NCBI GenBank assembly: GCA_027316975.1
Contig: DAHVFL010000038.1
Coordinates: forward strand, 1 to 16,736
Direction of reading: 5' to 3'
DNA: 16,736 nt
DNA from: Chloroflexota bacterium
GTDB taxonomy: Bacteria; Chloroflexota; Ktedonobacteria; Ktedonobacterales; Ktedonobacteraceae
Within the stretch, counting starts at the first letter, position 1, and each line of letters opens with the position of its first letter. The notes below the pieces were generated by a model. It did not search any database. It had not been told where the DNA came from and saw only the letters and a program-made list of their open reading frames with translations. This document shows, piece after piece, positions 12,990 to 16,736 of the stretch. The translations under genes and the position numbers were made by a program.

Positions 12990-13849
12990 CAACGCCCATC
13001 TCCTTTCATAAAAGTGAAACGACGACTATGAGCGGGAATAAGACATGCCAGCCCGGGGTGATGGGCTTGTATGTAGTCGATGAGGGTTCCCGGACGCCCT
13101 TGATTGGCTGCGAACATCTCGAAGTGAATGGGAACAAGGAGTCTTACACCTGCCGCTGCCGCGAGGTCGGCAGCTTCGCGTTCGTCCATATTGCCGACGA
13201 TGTCCTGCTGTTCGCGGAAATAACTGCGGCCATTGATGGGCAGAAACGCGATGTCGATCTCCAGTTCGCGCAGACGCTCGACGAGGCCATCGTAGATCAC
13301 TGTATCCCCCGCATGATAGATACGCACTCCAGCTATCTCAAGAATGTACCCAAGGTAACGATAGAGGTTCTCCCCCTCGCGTTCTTCGAAGCCGAAGTCG
13401 TAGACGGCGGGTGGAGCTTTCAAACCATGACAGGCAGGTACGGAAAAGAGTGTGATTGCTCCCAGGTGTACCACTTCACCTGGCTGAGTTCCTAACACGT
13501 TCTCAGGACGGAGGCCGAGCGCTCTCGCCTGCTCCACAACCGGTAGAGGAACGACGAAAAGGGCCTGAGGCGATGCCTGCGCCAGGCCTGGGAGGGTCTG
13601 GGGATCGAAATGATCGACGTGTTCGTGCGTGCAGAGCACGTAATCAGCGGGCGGTGCTGTTGCAGGGGCAAAGGGAGGTGGCACTAATCGATCGGGATAC
13701 CGGGAAAAAAAGGGATCGATGAATACAGTGGTACCGGAGCTACGCAGCACGACGCTCGCCTGCCCCAACCACCACATCGCGACCGCGTGCGGAGGTAGCT
13801 GTGCGGCTGCAATATCCCGCGCAACATCTCGCATATCATCAAGTCTCAC
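12989..13849 (-). CDS. UlaG-like MBL-fold protein, probable sugar lactonase
   Basis: The protein has 286 residues from a GTG at 13849; GGGAGG lies 6-7 nt upstream, a strong site. Metal-site residues: H75-x-H77-x-D79-H80 (THEHVDHFD), H141 (PACHG), D182 (HAGDT) and H242 (PIHFEMFAAN). LPINGR (204-208) and GNMDEREAADLA (219-230) match the UlaG group, whose E. coli member opens L-ascorbate-6-phosphate lactone in the cytoplasm. No phosphotransferase is present here; uptake is by an ABC system, so a non-phosphorylated lactone is more likely as substrate. It overlaps the next gene by 1 nt and follows the broken dehydrogenase by 3 nt. The MBL and UlaG-like calls are secure; the lactonase activity is inferred. 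Confidence 0.85.
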   Translation of the reverse strand: MRLDDMRDVARDIAAAQLPPHAVAMWWLGQASVVLRSSGTTVFIDPFFSRYPDRLVPPPFAPATAPPADYVLCTHEHVDHFDPQTLPGLAQASPQALFVVPLPVVEQARALGLRPENVLGTQPGEVVHLGAITLFSVPACHGLKAPPAVYDFGFEEREGENLYRYLGYILEIAGVRIYHAGDTVIYDGLVERLRELEIDIAFLPINGRSYFREQQDIVGNMDEREAADLAAAAGVRLLVPIHFEMFAANQGRPGTLIDYIQAHHPGLACLIPAHSRRFTFMKGDGR

Positions 13850-13852
13850 AGT

Positions 13853-14188
13853 TTACCTCCCGCTCTCTTCGTGAACCAGCAGCACCTTGAGTACCCCTGT
13901 TCGACGGGCAATCACAGTATCCAGGGCTGCCTGGTAGTCGGGTAGCGCGAAACGATGTGTGATCAGTGGGGCAAGGTGTAAGAGATCGGCGCCAAAGAGT
14001 TGCACCGCATACGTCCAGGCGGAGGAAGAGGCACCAAAAATACCCAGGACTGACAGGTGCTTGAGAACGAAGATATCGCTTGCCAGTCTAAGATGAGCGC
14101 CAGCCCCCGCGATGCCCTCCAATACCACAGTTCCTCCTCGTCTAGCCAGGCGCAGCTGGTTGGGGCCATCGATGATAATGGCCTTCAT
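13853..14188 (-). pseudogene. Zinc-type (MDR) alcohol/sugar dehydrogenase with large in-frame internal deletion
   Basis: The open frame encodes 111 residues from the ATG at 14188. The first 12 residues (MKAIIIDGPNQL) are a typical beginning of medium-chain zinc dehydrogenases, but the next residues (RLARRGGTVVLEGIAG) belong to the late part of the Rossmann domain of the same family, and the rest (KHLSVLGIFGASSSAWTYAV through GVLKVLLVHEES) is a normal C-terminus. About 230 of the roughly 340 residues usual for the family are missing, including the zinc ligands, catalytic site and the nucleotide-binding glycine motif. GAGAG lies upstream, so a short product may still be made. It lies between the ATPase and lactonase-like genes and was probably the first catabolic enzyme of the cluster. 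Confidence 0.8.
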
Positions 14189-14299
14189 AAATTGTTCTCT
14201 CTTACTTGCAAGCAGAACATCAACGCGCACCAACCGGATGTATTTGCACAGTTTTCATCGCGGTGAAAAATTCACTGGCTGCAATGCCTGAAACCAGCG

Positions 14300-15094
14300 T
14301 CACGATTTCATGGACGTTTTTGTCGTCCCTACACGGTACTCGCGCATGACCAGTTCGTTGAGTTCATCCAACGATGTCTCTGCAACTGGTTTATCAAATG
14401 TAATGGTACCGTGTTGGAGCAGGTTGACCCGGTCGCATATCTCGAGTACCTGGGCATAGTTATGCGCAATCATGATGATCGAAACCTCGCCCATCGCCTT
14501 CAGGTTGTGAATCAGTTCGAGAATCAACGTGGCTTCCTTCGCGCCCATGGCGGCGAGCGGTTCGTCGAGTAGAAGAATTTTCGCATCTGTGTAAACCGCT
14601 CTGGCGATGGCGATGGACTGGCGCTGACCGCCCGATAGCTTAGCTACTTCAAGGTCTACCGAGGGGATATTGACCCCCATCTTCATCAAGTGATCGCGCG
14701 CTTGCTCGCGCATCTTGCGGTTGTTGAGAAAAGGCAGAGGGGAATAGCGCAGTTCCCGATTAAGGAACACATTATGATAGACACTCAGTTCATTCACCAG
14801 TGCAAGGTCTTGATAGACAGTTTCGATACCGAGCGAACGAGCATAGCTCACAGAGCGCAGTTTGACTTCCTCACCATTTACGGAGATTTCGCCGCCACCT
14901 GGTTGCATAAAGCCAGTCAAGATCTTGATCAAGGTTGATTTACCCGCGCCATTATCGCCGACGAGGCCGAGCACTTCGCCTTTGACCAGATGCATGCTGA
15001 CATCGCGCAGCGCCGTGACGGCACCAAAGCGTTTCACCAGATGCTCCGTGCGGATAACATCTGGAATTGCGATTGGAAGTGTTGCTTCTGTCAT
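14300..15094 (-). CDS. Carbohydrate ABC transporter ATP-binding protein (single-domain RbsA/XylG type)
   Basis: The protein has 264 residues from the ATG at 15094, which overlaps the permease stop as ATGA; an upstream in-frame ATG at 15115 lies within the permease end. Motifs: Walker A GDNGAGKST (46-54), Q-loop Q95, signature LSGGQRQ (153-159), Walker B ILLLDEP (173-179) with E178, and switch histidine H211. The phrase GxVTALRDVSMHLVKGEVLGLVGDN is typical of sugar importers. Unlike E. coli RbsA, which carries two ATPase domains, this protein has one, so it should act as a homodimer. It powers import through the adjacent RbsC-type permease. The D-loop region reads EPLAAMGAKE rather than the commoner EPTAALG. 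The last codons include the GTAGGGACG 9-mer seen in nearby repeats. Confidence 0.93.
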   Translation of the reverse strand: MTEATLPIAIPDVIRTEHLVKRFGAVTALRDVSMHLVKGEVLGLVGDNGAGKSTLIKILTGFMQPGGGEISVNGEEVKLRSVSYARSLGIETVYQDLALVNELSVYHNVFLNRELRYSPLPFLNNRKMREQARDHLMKMGVNIPSVDLEVAKLSGGQRQSIAIARAVYTDAKILLLDEPLAAMGAKEATLILELIHNLKAMGEVSIIMIAHNYAQVLEICDRVNLLQHGTITFDKPVAETSLDELNELVMREYRVGTTKTSMKS

Positions 15095-16122
15095 TGTCGC
15101 CCTGCCTCTCGCCATATGCGTAGACGAACATTGAGTATCATTGCGATCAGAATTGCCGCTCCGAGAATGATATCGTAGGTATAGGCGCTTACGCCGAGCA
15201 AGGTAAAGCCATCATTGAGGATCGAGAGAGCCAGCACTCCCAGGAATGCTCCAACCACGGTGCCGATACCGCCACTCAGCGCAGTACCGCCGATAACCGC
15301 CCCGGCGACAGCGGCAAACATGATGGTTGTGCCACCGGCCAGAGGAGAGATGGAGGTAATGCGGAACGCTTCCAGGATGCCCGCCAACCCGGCCAGCACA
15401 CTCGTCAACATAAAGTTCCCCATTTTTACGCGGTTGATGTTGACACCGGCCTCACTTGCTCCGAGTTGATTCCCACCCGTCGCGACGGTATGCTTTCCCC
15501 AGCGAGTAAAGGAGAGAATAACCTGTACGACAAGCATAACCGCGATAGCCCACACGATTTCCGAATAGGGATTCACTCCCATTATCTGGTTGATCTGTCC
15601 TTCTGAAGGAGTAAGTACCGGTTCGCCCATAGAAATGGTAAGCGTAATGCCATTCAAAAGAAATTGCGTTCCCAAAGTGGTGATGAGCGAGGGAATCTTG
15701 AACCAGACGGTGACGATGCCATTTAGCAGGCCGACTACAGAGGAGACGAGCAGCGCCGCGACAATACCGACCCACAGCGAGAAACCCGCCTGGTTGACAA
15801 GGTACATGATGAAAGGCGCCAGGGCAAACACCTGGCCGACCGAAATATCGATTTCACCACAGATGAGCAGCATGACTTCGCCGGCTGCAATGATGGCCGT
15901 GGCCGAGATAAATTCGAAAAGCGTCAGGATATTGAATTGCGTCAGGAAATTTGAACTGGAAAGCTGGAAATAGATGACTAATACGATAGCGACGACTAAA
16001 ATGCTCGCCTCGCGTTGCCGCAAGAAGATGCGGCCCAGTCTCGACCAGAATCCCTTCCTTACGGGTTCAGGGGGCAGTTCTGTCTCGGGCATGGGAGCAT
16101 TCGAAAGAATTGTCTCAGCCAT
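15091..16122 (-). CDS. Carbohydrate ABC transporter permease (RbsC/BPD_transp_2 type)
   Basis: The protein has 343 residues from the ATG at 16122, with AAGGAG 7 nt upstream. It has a cytoplasmic N-terminal tail of about 38 residues, then multiple hydrophobic segments (about 39-55, 72-88, 97-110, 115-139, 148-165, 188-205, 235-252, 265-283, 286-302, 316-331). GEIDISVG (89-96) corresponds to the G-I-D-L-S-V-G motif of ribose-type permeases, and ATGGNQLGASEAGVN (214-228) is the usual cytoplasmic coupling loop. It forms the membrane channel of an importer, presumably as a homodimer. It is overlapped by the ATPase gene and preceded by the substrate-binding protein gene across a 349-nt spacer full of hairpins. 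The specificity (pentose, hexose or sugar acid) cannot be read from the sequence. Confidence 0.92.
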   Translation of the reverse strand: MAETILSNAPMPETELPPEPVRKGFWSRLGRIFLRQREASILVVAIVLVIYFQLSSSNFLTQFNILTLFEFISATAIIAAGEVMLLICGEIDISVGQVFALAPFIMYLVNQAGFSLWVGIVAALLVSSVVGLLNGIVTVWFKIPSLITTLGTQFLLNGITLTISMGEPVLTPSEGQINQIMGVNPYSEIVWAIAVMLVVQVILSFTRWGKHTVATGGNQLGASEAGVNINRVKMGNFMLTSVLAGLAGILEAFRITSISPLAGGTTIMFAAVAGAVIGGTALSGGIGTVVGAFLGVLALSILNDGFTLLGVSAYTYDIILGAAILIAMILNVRLRIWREAGRQ

Positions 16123-16212
16123 ACAGCTACTCCTTCGTAGATAGTGCTTTCTCTAATGGTATCTGTCACGCTACGACTGCGCGCCCATAGTCGTGCGTGT
16201 CAATGAAATAGT

Positions 16213-16221
16213 AGTATAGCA
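16213..16221 (-). promoter_or_regulatory. Extended -10 (TGCTATACT) upstream of the permease gene
   Basis: The - strand reads TGCTATACT, the same nonamer as in the HU promoter (4480-4488). No clear -35 is present at 16-18 nt. It could give the permease-ATPase part of the cluster its own start, with a leader of about 85 nt, downstream of the palindromic spacer. Confidence 0.4.
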
Positions 16222-16253
16222 GGAACAGAATGTAAAGCTCCCTCCTATGAATT

Positions 16254-16411
16254 CCCAGGGCGATTGAAAAGTGGCGCCGATGTTTAGCCTGGCCTGCTCG
16301 TGGGCCTCTTTTTTGAGTTGGTGGTGTGGGTTGTCGCGGGCGCAGCCCGCGACAACCCACACCACCAACTCATCGGGCGCGCCGCGGGCGCCACTTTTCA
16401 ATCGCCCTGGG
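16254..16411. repeat. Nested palindrome: 25-bp outer and 27-bp inner perfect inverted repeats
   Basis: The outer arms 16254-16278 and 16387-16411 are exact reverse complements (beginning CCCAGGGCGATTG). Inside them, 16315-16341 and 16345-16371 form a second perfect inverted repeat with only 3 nt (GCA) at its tip. The whole can fold into a long interrupted hairpin in the mRNA between the binding-protein and permease genes. On the - strand it is followed by an A-run, not a T-run, so it does not look like an intrinsic terminator. It more likely shields the 3' end of the binding-protein message from exonucleases or is a mobile palindrome. Confidence 0.9.
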
Positions 16412-16416
16412 CAGCC

Positions 16417-16460
16417 ACAGATGGAACTCATAGACCACTTGATGGCGGTGTTCCATCTGT
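16417..16460. repeat. Perfect 11-bp hairpin downstream of the binding-protein gene
   Basis: ACAGATGGAAC at 16417-16427 pairs with GTTCCATCTGT at 16450-16460 around a 22-nt loop. It begins 12 nt past the stop codon of the substrate-binding protein gene (reading the - strand) and precedes the larger nested palindrome, forming a stack of hairpins. Confidence 0.8.
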
Positions 16461-16471
16461 ATATACTGTAC

Positions 16472-16736
16472 CTACGGCGTAAGGTTTTTTTGCGCGCTCG
16501 AGCTTCCCTCGAAGCGCGTTTGGGTAGTCAGGTAAGGATTGACGTTGTTCTTGTCCACGAAGAGCAGACCCGTATCTGTCTGCGCAGGGAACATCAATCC
16601 GCCCGACAGCTTATAGAGGAAGAGCTGAAGAACAGGAATGAAACCCTGGAGATAGGGTTGCTGGTCGATAGTGAAGTCGAGGTTGCCCGATTTGATCTCT
16701 TGCAAAGTCTTGGGCTGCAGATCAAAACCACCAGCG
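16472..16736 (-). CDS. Sugar ABC transporter substrate-binding protein (C-terminal part, cut by window edge)
   Basis: Only the last 88 residues lie in the window; the frame is open to the edge. The segment reads AGGFDLQPKTLQEIKSGN and continues with FTIDQQPYLQGFIPVLQLFL, which matches the C-terminal lobe of periplasmic-binding-protein family 4 (ribose/xylose-type), where the Q-Q-P-Y-x-Q-G-F segment closes the ligand cleft. The protein should be exported and capture the substrate for the downstream permease. It is the first visible gene of the transport and catabolism cluster. The family is well supported; the ligand is unknown because the N-terminal lobe is missing. Confidence 0.85.
   Translation of the reverse strand, partial: AGGFDLQPKTLQEIKSGNLDFTIDQQPYLQGFIPVLQLFLYKLSGGLMFPAQTDTGLLFVDKNNVNPYLTTQTRFEGSSSAQKNLTP

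Noticed and set aside
12893..13495. 200-residue + strand open frame opposite the UlaG-like gene
   Set aside because: The opposite strand has all MBL metal-binding motifs; this frame has none of any family.
15095..15115. Upstream ATG at 15115 for the ATPase
   Set aside because: The ATG at 15094 forms an ATGA overlap with the permease stop, as in the other coupled pairs of this region.
16279..16320. Intrinsic terminator using the T-run at 16309-16314
   Set aside because: The T-run is on the + strand, where no gene ends; for the - strand genes it is an A-run and cannot act as a terminator tail.

Overview
The window looks like chromosome from a moderately GC-rich, large-genome bacterium. I infer a member of the Chloroflexota, most likely Ktedonobacteria, because of the mix of DUF4388, zinc-ribbon/FHA, CpXC and WD40 proteins and the many palindromic intergenic repeats. 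This is inferred from protein style only. No rRNA, tRNA, CRISPR array or complete insertion sequence is visible.

Positions 1-4400 hold a regulatory or signalling neighbourhood: a DUF4388 (PATAN-like) protein on the + strand, then on the - strand two tandem paralogues that share an unrecognised N-terminal domain followed by two zinc ribbons (one also carries a proline-rich linker and an FHA domain), then an HU-type DNA-binding protein. Positions 4500-7200 (- strand) hold an MBL-fold hydrolase and a translationally coupled pair: a membrane-anchored small protein of unknown function and a DedA-family membrane protein. On the + strand at 7200-8032 are dut (dUTPase), apparently leaderless, and a J-domain-only protein. 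Positions 8085-10212 (- strand) hold a tight three-gene run: CpXC zinc protein, MoaB/Mog-type molybdopterin enzyme and a seven-bladed WD40 protein.

Positions 10888-16736 (- strand) form a carbohydrate uptake and catabolism cluster. In transcription order it has a sugar-binding protein (cut by the window edge), permease, ATPase, a zinc-type dehydrogenase broken by an internal deletion, an UlaG-like MBL lactonase homologue, a U32-peptidase-like TIM-barrel protein and a mandelate racemase/aldonate dehydratase homologue. Several genes overlap by 1-4 nt. Together they suggest import of a sugar or sugar acid and a dehydrogenase-lactonase-dehydratase route, in which the first enzyme now appears dead.

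Intergenic space is rich in palindromes: a 33-bp inverted repeat at 2186-2289, a four-element mosaic at 4547-4800, a repeat whose two arms provide the stop codons of converging genes at 8029-8088, a 269-bp imperfect palindrome at 10334-10602, a nested 28-bp palindrome at 10686-10760, and a three-tier hairpin stack at 16254-16460 between the binding-protein and permease genes. Readable promoters include good -35/-10 pairs for HU, the MBL hydrolase and dut, and a recurring extended -10 (TGnTATACT).
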